Below, piece by piece: positions 8,257-17,347 of a DNA stretch of 64,000 nucleotides (within the stretch, counting starts at the first letter, position 1; the number at the start of each line of letters is the position of its first letter). The notes beneath the pieces are model-generated. The model saw nothing but the letters and a program-made list of their open reading frames with translations. It made no database searches and had not been told where the DNA came from. The stretch lies in NCBI GenBank assembly GCA_964213355.1, contig CAXOVY010000029.1, positions 1 to 64,000 on the forward strand, read 5' to 3'. The translations under genes were made by a program, and so were the position numbers. The stretch comes from JBAXAM01 sp964213355. Its GTDB lineage: Bacteria; Pseudomonadota; Gammaproteobacteria; UBA9339.

Positions 8257-9150
8257 CTATTTAAAAACATTATCAAAAACCTTATCTATCTCATCTGCGT
8301 CTAATCCAGTAATTTCCTGAACCATCTCTTTGACTATACCAAGTTCTTTCATTTTTTTAGCATCTTCAATTTTACCTTCTTTTATTCCTTCTTTCAGCCC
8401 TTCTTTTAATCCTTCAATTTTCCCCGAAGCAAAATTAGACTCCACCATGCTTAATTTGTAACGTATGTTTTCTAAGAATCTTTTGTACTCTTGTCTTTCC
8501 TCAGGTGGAAGTTTTAACGAATCAAGCTTTTCTTTGGCTTCTGATAATCCCTTAGCATGAAAATCGTCTTTGATTTCTTCGTTCTTTAAAAAATATACCC
8601 ACTCGTCCAGGGTGTTTTTTGCAATGTCGTTAAACTGGTTTACTTTTATTAAATAATATTCAGGATAAATATCTCGAACGCATTTTTTTTGATAAAGTTC
8701 TTTCTGTTTTTTACTCAGGTCTAAGACATCATGATTATGAATACCAATGAACGATGTAGTACCATGATAAAGGTAATCAGAACCATGACCCAAATCAAAG
8801 TAAAGAACATTTACTGAGTATACTTTCTTAATGTTGGAGTATTCTTGTTTTTCCTTTATGTATTCCGTTATAACTTTCGAAGCACCATACAGCATGCGAT
8901 GAAAGTAATCATGTTCATTATTTACTTGGACTTCAACTAATACAATTTCGGTAGTGTTTAGTTCTACTAAAATATCAACTTTGTTGTATTTATCATCTTC
9001 GCTTTCTTTGTTACCCTCGCTTTCAAGTATCTCTACTATCTTTAGGTCTTGTCCCAAAATCTCACTTAAAAATCCTTCTAAAATACCAAAGTTAGCTTTG
9101 TTTCTTAAAAGTTTTTTTATAGCCCAGTCGAAAGACACCAAACGTTTCAT
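8257..9150 (-). CDS. Rpn/PD-(D/E)XK nuclease-family transposase-like protein
   Basis: 297 residues. The N-terminal half matches the Rpn / PDDEXK_2 family: DWAIKKLLRNKANFGILEGF at residues 8-27, a conserved Asp in KVDILVELN and the acidic-X-K-like EIVLVEVQVNNEHDYFHRMLYGASK, where the usual EXQ motif (EVQ) is visible. The C-terminal region has the typical EGLKEGLKEGIKEG repeats, which often contract and expand by slippage. E. coli Rpn proteins stimulate RecA-independent recombination. Its start follows GAGGG. It lies as a single gene between the secreted cargo and the histidine kinase; such genes are commonly multicopy passengers in intracellular bacteria. Confidence 0.85.
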   Translation of the reverse strand: MKRLVSFDWAIKKLLRNKANFGILEGFLSEILGQDLKIVEILESEGNKESEDDKYNKVDILVELNTTEIVLVEVQVNNEHDYFHRMLYGASKVITEYIKEKQEYSNIKKVYSVNVLYFDLGHGSDYLYHGTTSFIGIHNHDVLDLSKKQKELYQKKCVRDIYPEYYLIKVNQFNDIAKNTLDEWVYFLKNEEIKDDFHAKGLSEAKEKLDSLKLPPEERQEYKRFLENIRYKLSMVESNFASGKIEGLKEGLKEGIKEGKIEDAKKMKELGIVKEMVQEITGLDADEIDKVFDNVFK

Positions 9151-9249
9151 ATTTATGCCCTCAATTTACACTAGAAGCTCTAGGTCAGTTGTGATAACTA
9201 ACCAGAGCTACAGTGTATCCAATACTACAATATGTGCAAAATGTTACAA

Positions 9250-9966
9250 CTACTTTATCTCTGGAAAGCTCAAAACAAATTCAGTGAACTTTCCTTCTAC
9301 CGAAGTACAACTGATGTCACCTCCGTACGACTTCATAACGAACTTACAGAAAGCAAGACCAATACCAGTACCGCCTTGAGATACCATCGTACTTTCGTAA
9401 GGCTCAAATATCTTTGGTAAAAACTCTTTTGGAATGCCAGTTGCAGTGTCTTTAAATGTCAACTGGTTATACTTGATGCCAGACTTGAGGCTAATTATTA
9501 CTGCCCCCTTGCCAGCATTTTTGATAGCGCGTAAGGAGTTTTTTATGAGATTATACAGGACACGAACAGTTAAGACCGGATTACCAAAATACTCAAAGTC
9601 ACCACTACCACTATCTATCGTTTTATCAGCTTTTACCGTTATTAACCCTTTCTCACCAACACCGAAAGGATACATCTCCAAAGCATCATTGATATCCTTT
9701 AACACTGAACTGCGTTTAAAGTCTTCAACTACAGCTTTTCCGGAAACTATCCCTCTCATCTGTAACTGCAGATTAGATATCAAATAATCTGCCGATTTTA
9801 CGCTACGCTTAATATCCGAGATCTTACCTTCTGATACTAATGCACAGGTGCTGATTATAGCCAAACAATCTCTTAACTCATGCGCAACACTACCTGCAAG
9901 CGTCAAGATATTTTTTACTTCTTCGTTGCCAGATATAACTCCAGCGATTAGACTATGGTTAGTCAT
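9250..9966 (-). CDS. Sensorless histidine kinase carried by the ICE
   Basis: 238 residues, starting at an ATG after a strong AGGAG. It consists only of a dimerisation/phosphoacceptor region (AGSVAHELRDC, His29) and an ATPase domain with N box NLIKNSLRAI, G1 DTATGIP and G2 GGTGIGLAFCK. There is no transmembrane, PAS or receiver domain. The H box has lost the usual TP after the Arg (HELRDC instead of HEIRTP). The ATPase part is very similar to that of the PAS kinase at 60910-62064, including the shared ending SYGGDISCTS. I infer a soluble accessory kinase or phosphatase that could act on, or interfere with, the same response regulator as the chromosomal kinase. No response regulator gene is adjacent. 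Confidence 0.8.
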   Translation of the reverse strand: MTNHSLIAGVISGNEEVKNILTLAGSVAHELRDCLAIISTCALVSEGKISDIKRSVKSADYLISNLQLQMRGIVSGKAVVEDFKRSSVLKDINDALEMYPFGVGEKGLITVKADKTIDSGSGDFEYFGNPVLTVRVLYNLIKNSLRAIKNAGKGAVIISLKSGIKYNQLTFKDTATGIPKEFLPKIFEPYESTMVSQGGTGIGLAFCKFVMKSYGGDISCTSVEGKFTEFVLSFPEIK

Positions 9967-10163
9967 GTTGATCTCCTATAAAGATTAATATGATTAGCGT
10001 TACTGTGGTGCTTCTAACATCATGGTAACGCGCCTTTTTTAAAACAAACGCAACAGACAGAGACTTTCAAAGCATGTTAACCGCACCTAGTCTCAATCTG
10101 CATGGTACCATCTTGAGCCATTGGCAATAATTGTCAAGTACTTTTTGAAGCAAAAGCTTTTTT

Positions 10164-10523
10164 TCACCCCTGCTGACTTTTGCCCAACTGACCGTCAATG
10201 TAGCCCTGTATATTTGAAGCTATTACATTTAATGCCTGTTCAACATCTTTCTCTTTGTATTTTGATCCTTCATTACGTACGCATCTATAAATATCAGCAA
10301 CAACAGCCATTGTTCTCATTAGGTATTCAGTATGCTTATCCACAAGCTCAGCTTTCTTTGCCTCTTGTGGATTTGTCTTTTGTTCTTCATGATGCCGTTT
10401 TACTCTATAACCAATATCAACTAGGTCTACTATTATTTTTGATAAAGTTTTATCAGAGTCTTTGTATAGTTCTTTTAAGTTTTTTATAACATCATCATCT
10501 AAAAACGCTACTACTCTTGACAT
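10164..10523 (-). CDS. Ribbon-helix-helix relaxosome-type DNA-binding protein
   Basis: 119 residues. The N-terminus (SRVVAFLDDDVIKNLKELY, then KTLSKIIVDLVDIGYRVK) has the beta-strand-helix-helix pattern of Arc/MetJ/TraY folds; the remainder is a charged helix with a C-terminal GQLGKSQQG tail. It lies about 94 bp downstream of traI on the same strand. In F-like and mobilisable systems, small RHH proteins (TraY, MobC or TraM-like) bind oriT beside the relaxase gene. I infer the same role here; the exact family is not certain. The 200-bp gap after it (9967-10163) shows no clear oriT motif. Confidence 0.55.
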   Translation of the reverse strand: MSRVVAFLDDDVIKNLKELYKDSDKTLSKIIVDLVDIGYRVKRHHEEQKTNPQEAKKAELVDKHTEYLMRTMAVVADIYRCVRNEGSKYKEKDVEQALNVIASNIQGYIDGQLGKSQQG

Positions 10524-10617
10524 GCTTTTACCTCCTCGTATCTCGTATATTTATTGTTATCTATAACTGCTATCTATCGTTAAATTCACTATTTCAAAAT
10601 TATAAAATAAAAAACCG

Positions 10618-13600
10618 TTAACAAATTTCCAACTCCCCTTTAGATAAAAATTTTTGCTTGTTACCAATATCTAAGCCTTTTGAGATATCAATGCTTTTTT
10701 GTTCTTTTTGCTCTTTTTGGCATCTTTGTATATTTTGTCCATTTTGAATCGATAAATCTTTTGGCGCTAAATCCTTTTGTACTTGGTTATATGTATCTAT
10801 GTATTTTGCGTTTTCTATATGTTTTATCAGAGAACCTTCCAATTCCGAATAAATCAACTTTGTTGCTGCATTCAGGTTTATTTCCGGTGTTTTAAACAAC
10901 GAGCTATATACCTTATTATTTTCACAATATTCTTTATTTCTTCGTATTATCTTATCGGCAATATTGGGGATTGTTTTATTGATCTGATGTTGCTTGTTCT
11001 CTTCAATATTTTTCTTCCAGTCCTGATAGCTAACGGCATTATCTAAACTTTTTCTAACCGCATCGATATCAGACATTTTGGCAATATCATTAAAATCAGT
11101 TTTTATTTTTTTTATTGTTTTTGCTGTTTTCGTTGTTTTTGTTGTTTTTGTTCCTATTCCCATCGTATCTATGGATATCTGATCTGGAATAGCAATAAAA
11201 ACTTCTTTCCCAAAACTCATTAACCTCTCAGCTGCTCTATGAATGATTTTATCTGTAAAAGTACTCTCACCATCATTGTCTAAACATAAAATTACCTTTT
11301 GACCAATGCTTCTAGGTTCAATATTAGCAAAGTTTGATTTACCTAGCGTTACCAAAACTTTACTATTTTTCATCTCGCCTACAGCATCTTTAACACTCAA
11401 TCCTGTCTCAACACCTTCGGCAATAAAGCTTATTTCATCCTTGTTTGTTCGATCTTGACGTGATTCATGATTTTCTAGTGTTTGACTTTCTTTTTGAAGT
11501 GACACCAAAGCTCCGGATACTGATGCGTATGTACGTTTCTTTACATCCAGTTCAGCCTTGTTTTTGGTTTTTGGATCAATATAGGTTGCTTGAACACATT
11601 GAATATTTCCATCTTTATCTCTACCAATAGCAAGCATTGCGGGTAAATATTTTGGGGATTTATCCCGTCCAACATAAACTTTGGGATGATATCTAACATC
11701 TAAATTATCGATGCTATTAATACCCCTAATTTTCTTTAGATATTCTTCAACAACAGTACCAACTATTGGTCTACTTGCTGCTACTAGCTTTTGAACATAC
11801 TCATTGACTTTGGCTTCTCTTTCAGTTTCTTTTTTACCTGATAGAGCCTTATTATCTGGAAGCGAATCGCGTGTTATTCTCATGTGCGATCTTAGCTTTA
11901 AATCTACACTCAATTCCTTACCAACTATGTCTGATACATATTTAAGCGATTCTTTACATGCCAAACCAGTCTCTTTTTGAATTAACGTTAGTAAATTACC
12001 AGATTCTCCAGTCTCAAAGTTATACCAAAGTCCTTTTTTATCACTGCTCATGTTAATTACTAAACTACCTTTTCTACCATACCGCCACTCAGTAGCTGAT
12101 GATAGTTTCATGTTAGGTTTGCCTAATAATCTTTCAACCATGGATTCAGCTGAATTATTGAGTAATTTATTAATTTCTTTGACATCAAAAAAATCGGGAT
12201 AATCTATATGATGACGGTTATTATCATTTGTTCTGGTATGGTTATGATCAACATCAATGGTATTTATATCACCGGTAACCTCAAGCGCAGCATACTTATC
12301 ACCTTTATTCTCAGAAACACAACTAAATAGTCTTACCTTACTGTCTGTATATAGCGCTAAATGTTTTACTGCCCGACTCGTGCCAATATAAAAACTGCGT
12401 TGATTGGCAAGATGTTTTCTGTTACTCACTTCAAAATCTATTACATACGCTTTTGAACCACCTTGTATTCCATAACCAGTTACTGTTTGAGCATAATCCC
12501 AATGGGCGTCTCTTAAGTCTTTGGGATTAAGTATAACTACCGACTTTTGTTTATTTTGTTGATCCTTTTCTACAATTTCACTTTTTTCATTTTTGCTTTC
12601 AAGAACTATCTTTCCATTACTAATACCATTAACTCTGTATCTAAAATTAGCATAGAGTTCACGTTCTTTATCAGATTTGGTTAATCTTATAACATCTCCT
12701 ACTGCTAGTTCTTCTTCCGAATATTCATAAAGCTCAATGTATTTGCCTAAGTGTTTTTCAGGGTAAAAATATTTGGATTTTCCTGATTCATCTCTAAGTG
12801 ATAGGCTTTTGGATAGTTCATCTCTCTCTACTACGCGATAATAGTCTTTACCAATCTTTACTACATCATCTATACTGTAGGAACTGAGAGCTTTGTGTTC
12901 TGCATCGGTTAAGTTTTTAGATCTAAGACAATTTACTGTTATACAATCCTTGCTTATTTCTCCATGTTCCTTAAGTCCATCTCTTATAAATTTATTAATA
13001 ACTCTTCTATCCTGATTAGCGTGCGCTATTACTATGGTCTGATCTCTGGTTTCGGGAGTTCTGGATAAAAAATCTTCCGCTACCATCTGCTCCAAGAGTT
13101 TTCCTCCTTCTTTTAATTTACGATTATCAACCTCAACCATTGATTTTTTAAGAGTATTAAAAAAGTCAGGGGATAAAGGTGACCGTCCTTCTTTGGGAAG
13201 TTCTTTTTGTGAATCTGGTTTTATTGATGTTGATCCTAACGACCTCTCAATATACTTTTGCGGATCTTCTCTCTCTATGCCATCAAAAGCTGATTGGTAA
13301 TCTTTGTGTATTACACTTTCTACAATATCCTTAAGATTGAGATTTTTTTGGCGAACAATTTCACGTAAATACACAGTCTTCAAAATATTAGACCTTTGGA
13401 TTATCTCAAATGGCTTACCAGACTCTATGGAAATGTGTTGAGCTATATCGCCGCTAAAAACCACATGCGCTTTACTTTTACCAACTATTTGTAAAAATCT
13501 TGCAAAATCCTGGTTGGAAACCATAGAAGCCTCATCAAGAATAATCAATTTATAATCCAAACTTGAATCAATATCTTTCCCCTGCTTTACAAGAAAACTT

Positions 13601-16600
13601 TTTAACGTCTGCGCCTCAATCCCAATACTTTTTAATTCCTTAACAGCTCTATGAGTTGGTGCTAATGCTAGCATATCAATACTAATAGAGATTTTGTTGT
13701 CTTTGCCCTTATCCACCTCCTTATCTACCTCATTGGCATCACCAGCTTTATTTTCTTTCTCTTTTTGCTCTCTAAGCATATCTTGTATTTTAGCGAACAT
13801 CGTGGTTTTACCAGTACCAGCATAACCTTGAACTATTACATATTGATCTTTAGTCGTAGTAATTAAATGACAACCGTTCTTTTGGTCTTGGGTGAGATGT
13901 GCGATACTGTAGGAATTATTTTTTTCATTCTTTTCTACATTTTTTATAAGATCATTCGCAGTTTCTGAATTTATCATCAGCGGAGTTAATTTATCACTTC
14001 CTTGCTTTATGCTTTCTATAATAAATTTCTCCAATTTTACTGCCTCTTTTGTGGTCCATATTGTACTGTTAGCCAGTTTTCCTTTAATCAAATCTCCAGA
14101 AGCCTGCTTTTCTGCTATGATCTCCTCTATATCGTTATTGATTGCCATTTCTTCATTACTGCTAGATTCGTTCAAAACATAAGTAAGAGCTTTTTCGACT
14201 AAATCTTCATGAGTAAATCCAGCATTACGGGAAGCAAGAGTTTCTATAGCAAAATCTACTGCTTTCCTTTCAATTTGCTGTGCTAGTTCGTATCTAGTTC
14301 CAAGAGTAGTTGCAGATTTATCGATGTCTCTTTTTATCTCTTCTATGGTTTTTTTAGTTTCGTTAGTTTCTACTAACTGGTTAGTTACTAATTGGTTGAA
14401 AACAGATGTTTCTCTTGTATCTAGTGCATTCAATTCGTTGTTTGTGTTATGTACATTGGTTACTCTATTTAATAATACTTCAGCAGCTGTTAGTTTAACT
14501 GGAACATGCTTAAAAAATCTTTTTTGAGCAGAATCTGCATCATCGGTAAATATAGTCAACGATTCTTTGGCGCAGCTGGTTAGCTCATCCATGGCCGCCT
14601 TGTCCAATGCATAAGCCTTCATATCAACGATCACATGATCTACCTGCTTTTTTGAGTATCTACTAAGAGTTGTTGCATAATCGTGCTGGAAATGACAATC
14701 CTTTAAATCACTCAGCTTTATTTTGAGTTCTTCTGGTTTTTTTGTTTCTTTTAGTTCTTTTGAAGCAGATAAAAGCCTAATATATTTTTCCGTTAAATCT
14801 TGTACCACAAATTTAGTTGCATTCTTGATACCTAAATTTTTCATGTTAGTAGTAGCAACTAACTTATCACAAACGGCAACCTGCAATGTTTCCCCCGTAA
14901 AAACTGCATAATTCGCTTCATGCTTCCTGGGATCAAACAGCATCCTTCTACCATTTTGAATTAACCGTATGGTATTATTTTCTTTGTTAATGCTTTCTAT
15001 ATTCCAGTCGTCATTTCCCCTGTTTCTGCCACTTTTGTTGTAAAACCTTATTACTGCATTTTTAGGATATCTATGAGCAATGGTAGATTCGGCTTTTGAT
15101 AGATATACTGGGTTTAATACTGATATGGTCTGTTCGACATTCGAAAGCTTTCCAAGTTTCTTCAATTCCTGCCGAATGGCGCAATTGGTTGCTTCAAGTT
15201 GCTTTTTAGATCCTACAATCACCAATGTGTTGTTGTGTTCGTAATCTTCTTTTGCTTTTCCTGTAGCATAAAGTGCTGCTAACTGCTTCGTACGTTCGTT
15301 GTCATTTTCGATGGATTTTAGTTCTGGAATATAATTAATTTTTTTGTTCGCTTCATCTTTTTCATTGTTTTTGCTGCTATCAAGCTTAAAAAGCTCAATA
15401 CCAGCCTGCTTTAAAGTTTCTACTGGATTACCAGTACTAAATCCCTGTCTGGCTTTAACATCTCGCAAAAATATCACTTTAGCTTTGGATTTTTCCGTCA
15501 ATTCAAGTAAAGAATACATATCATTGCTACCAAGAGTCTCTGCATTGTTTACTATAATGACATCTTTACCCTGCCTAAATCTCAATAAAGGTAAATCCAC
15601 TTCTTCTCTATACTTATGTTTGAATCCAGCAATACTTTCTCCTACTTCTGGTTTCCCTAAAGATACTAGCCACTGCCATAAGCTATTTGGTCTACGTCTA
15701 ATATTCTCGTTAATATCATTTGCCATCATACGATTAGGAGATAATATCCTAACCGTCTTACCAGCAAATTCCGCTAATCTAAATGCAGCATCAACAAACT
15801 TAATAAATTCAGTATTGTCAATATTGTTACTTTTGTTAGTTTTGCTTTCTACTAAACTAAGTCTACTTTTAGACTTCAAAACTTCTATCGCAAGATCTTT
15901 AGCTTCTCCGTTTTCAATGCTATTGAGTATCGTATCTTTTAACGCAATTTTGGAGCTTGCTTCTTTACCTCTACCAACCATATCCATAATAGCTTTTTCG
16001 GTTTCTATGATCTCTTTGGTAACAAACTTGGAACCGGACTTATCCAATGGAATAAGCTTGCCATCTTTTATAAAATCTTCTAAAGCAGCTATTATTTCAG
16101 CATGGTTACCACCAACATTTTCTGCAATGGAAAACTCTAACGCTTGAGCAACTATTTTTTCATAATCAAGTTTTAGTTTATATTGCGATAAGTGTTCGAT
16201 AGCATTTTCTACATTTCTTGTAGCTTCACTCGCAATAATGTTATTTTTTTTAGATTCTATCGCCTCAAGCTTATGATTTTTGGTTTTATCAAGATTTGCA
16301 ATAAATTCTTTGGACGAAAATCCTACAGATGCAAGTTCGTCTCTCCAAATTTGCTTTATCTTGGTAAGATCAATGTTTTTAGGCTTTTTCTCCCTGGTAT
16401 CCAAAGCAACTACATCTGCAGCTTTTAAAGAAGCATAAGGTAATTTATCTATCCGTTCCTCTATTTGAAGCCTACGCTTTGACATCAGTTCTCGCGCTTC
16501 TTTTGGAACCCCCTTGATCTCCCATAACCCATGCTTACCAACTATTTCTAATTCACAATCAAGCTTTCGTACTTTTTGGGCTAAAGCGGTCTTATAGATC

Positions 16601-17214
16601 AACCCATAATAAATTTGATTATGATGAATACGCTCAAAAAATCCGTTAACTTCATCAGATCTTATTTTGCTCGAAGCAAGCGCTCGCCAAGCACTATCTG
16701 ATCTTTTAGTCGCATTTATCACCAAAGCGTGATGATGTAGATGAGGATCTAACTCGCGTGATGCAGTATGTCTTACCAAAGCAACAGTTAAATTTTTAGT
16801 ATTCTCAAATCTAATTCGTCTGTTTTTAAATACTTTAGCTTGGGCGCAATCTCTTTCTATTACTTTCAAAGTCTCACGAACAGCATCAAGATGAGCATTA
16901 TAAAAACGTTTATCTTCGCCATCCAAGGCCAAAATAGATACAGATTTGGGAGCTTGGAAACAAAGATCATATCCTGGTCGATGGTTTATCGTACCATCCT
17001 TTTTCAAACCAACGGTTACTCCGTTAGGTAGTTTTCCTGCTAAAAGATCTTGTAGATCGTTTTCTTTTACTTTGCCTTTTAGCCCTAACTCTACCGCCCC
17101 AGCGCCCCACCATAAAGACGCTTCTTTAGCGTCAACTTCAGACAAATAATAATTATCTTCTTTAGCATAGTACTTGGCAGCATTTGTATTTTTTATGGTA
17201 GATATCGTTAGCAT
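10618..17214 (-). CDS. traI: TraI relaxase-helicase (MobF) with C-terminal primase-like/Toprim region
   Basis: 2198 residues, larger than F TraI (1756). Residues 1-300 are a TrwC-type relaxase: Tyr pairs Y15/Y16 and Y22/Y23 as in F TraI, and the metal-binding DPHLHHH near residue 160. A degenerate helicase-like region follows (400-900; VIIVNNAE in place of a Walker B). The active superfamily 1B helicase has Walker A GYAGTGKTT near 1130 and LIILDEAS near 1226. From about 1740 a CHC2-less primase-like module (GLWYNFETGESGN) precedes a Toprim segment with AEGVETGLSV near 1930 and LCLDNDGE near 1978. It nicks oriT, stays bound to the transferred strand and unwinds it. A slipping KTT-type tract lies near 11100-11160. 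It is adjacent to traD. Confidence 0.93.
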   Translation of the reverse strand: MLTISTIKNTNAAKYYAKEDNYYLSEVDAKEASLWWGAGAVELGLKGKVKENDLQDLLAGKLPNGVTVGLKKDGTINHRPGYDLCFQAPKSVSILALDGEDKRFYNAHLDAVRETLKVIERDCAQAKVFKNRRIRFENTKNLTVALVRHTASRELDPHLHHHALVINATKRSDSAWRALASSKIRSDEVNGFFERIHHNQIYYGLIYKTALAQKVRKLDCELEIVGKHGLWEIKGVPKEARELMSKRRLQIEERIDKLPYASLKAADVVALDTREKKPKNIDLTKIKQIWRDELASVGFSSKEFIANLDKTKNHKLEAIESKKNNIIASEATRNVENAIEHLSQYKLKLDYEKIVAQALEFSIAENVGGNHAEIIAALEDFIKDGKLIPLDKSGSKFVTKEIIETEKAIMDMVGRGKEASSKIALKDTILNSIENGEAKDLAIEVLKSKSRLSLVESKTNKSNNIDNTEFIKFVDAAFRLAEFAGKTVRILSPNRMMANDINENIRRRPNSLWQWLVSLGKPEVGESIAGFKHKYREEVDLPLLRFRQGKDVIIVNNAETLGSNDMYSLLELTEKSKAKVIFLRDVKARQGFSTGNPVETLKQAGIELFKLDSSKNNEKDEANKKINYIPELKSIENDNERTKQLAALYATGKAKEDYEHNNTLVIVGSKKQLEATNCAIRQELKKLGKLSNVEQTISVLNPVYLSKAESTIAHRYPKNAVIRFYNKSGRNRGNDDWNIESINKENNTIRLIQNGRRMLFDPRKHEANYAVFTGETLQVAVCDKLVATTNMKNLGIKNATKFVVQDLTEKYIRLLSASKELKETKKPEELKIKLSDLKDCHFQHDYATTLSRYSKKQVDHVIVDMKAYALDKAAMDELTSCAKESLTIFTDDADSAQKRFFKHVPVKLTAAEVLLNRVTNVHNTNNELNALDTRETSVFNQLVTNQLVETNETKKTIEEIKRDIDKSATTLGTRYELAQQIERKAVDFAIETLASRNAGFTHEDLVEKALTYVLNESSSNEEMAINNDIEEIIAEKQASGDLIKGKLANSTIWTTKEAVKLEKFIIESIKQGSDKLTPLMINSETANDLIKNVEKNEKNNSYSIAHLTQDQKNGCHLITTTKDQYVIVQGYAGTGKTTMFAKIQDMLREQKEKENKAGDANEVDKEVDKGKDNKISISIDMLALAPTHRAVKELKSIGIEAQTLKSFLVKQGKDIDSSLDYKLIILDEASMVSNQDFARFLQIVGKSKAHVVFSGDIAQHISIESGKPFEIIQRSNILKTVYLREIVRQKNLNLKDIVESVIHKDYQSAFDGIEREDPQKYIERSLGSTSIKPDSQKELPKEGRSPLSPDFFNTLKKSMVEVDNRKLKEGGKLLEQMVAEDFLSRTPETRDQTIVIAHANQDRRVINKFIRDGLKEHGEISKDCITVNCLRSKNLTDAEHKALSSYSIDDVVKIGKDYYRVVERDELSKSLSLRDESGKSKYFYPEKHLGKYIELYEYSEEELAVGDVIRLTKSDKERELYANFRYRVNGISNGKIVLESKNEKSEIVEKDQQNKQKSVVILNPKDLRDAHWDYAQTVTGYGIQGGSKAYVIDFEVSNRKHLANQRSFYIGTSRAVKHLALYTDSKVRLFSCVSENKGDKYAALEVTGDINTIDVDHNHTRTNDNNRHHIDYPDFFDVKEINKLLNNSAESMVERLLGKPNMKLSSATEWRYGRKGSLVINMSSDKKGLWYNFETGESGNLLTLIQKETGLACKESLKYVSDIVGKELSVDLKLRSHMRITRDSLPDNKALSGKKETEREAKVNEYVQKLVAASRPIVGTVVEEYLKKIRGINSIDNLDVRYHPKVYVGRDKSPKYLPAMLAIGRDKDGNIQCVQATYIDPKTKNKAELDVKKRTYASVSGALVSLQKESQTLENHESRQDRTNKDEISFIAEGVETGLSVKDAVGEMKNSKVLVTLGKSNFANIEPRSIGQKVILCLDNDGESTFTDKIIHRAAERLMSFGKEVFIAIPDQISIDTMGIGTKTTKTTKTAKTIKKIKTDFNDIAKMSDIDAVRKSLDNAVSYQDWKKNIEENKQHQINKTIPNIADKIIRRNKEYCENNKVYSSLFKTPEINLNAATKLIYSELEGSLIKHIENAKYIDTYNQVQKDLAPKDLSIQNGQNIQRCQKEQKEQKSIDISKGLDIGNKQKFLSKGELEIC

Positions 17215-17347
17215 CTTTTTATTACTCTACTTATTACTTTTTACCACTCAGATTTTTTCGTGTATTTCAAGCAATGTTCTATAACTTGAATTTCTTGTCA
17301 TCACAATTCCTTAAAATAAAATCAGTAGTAATTTGTTTAATTTGTTG

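Noticed and set aside
9967..10163. oriT next to the RHH protein gene
   Set aside because: Searched by eye for F-like nic motifs, inverted repeats and TraI/TraM site patterns; nothing convincing was seen.
15344..16147. 267-codon open frame antisense to traI
   Set aside because: Lies wholly inside the well-supported traI frame and has Leu/Ser-rich composition typical of reverse-complement shadows.
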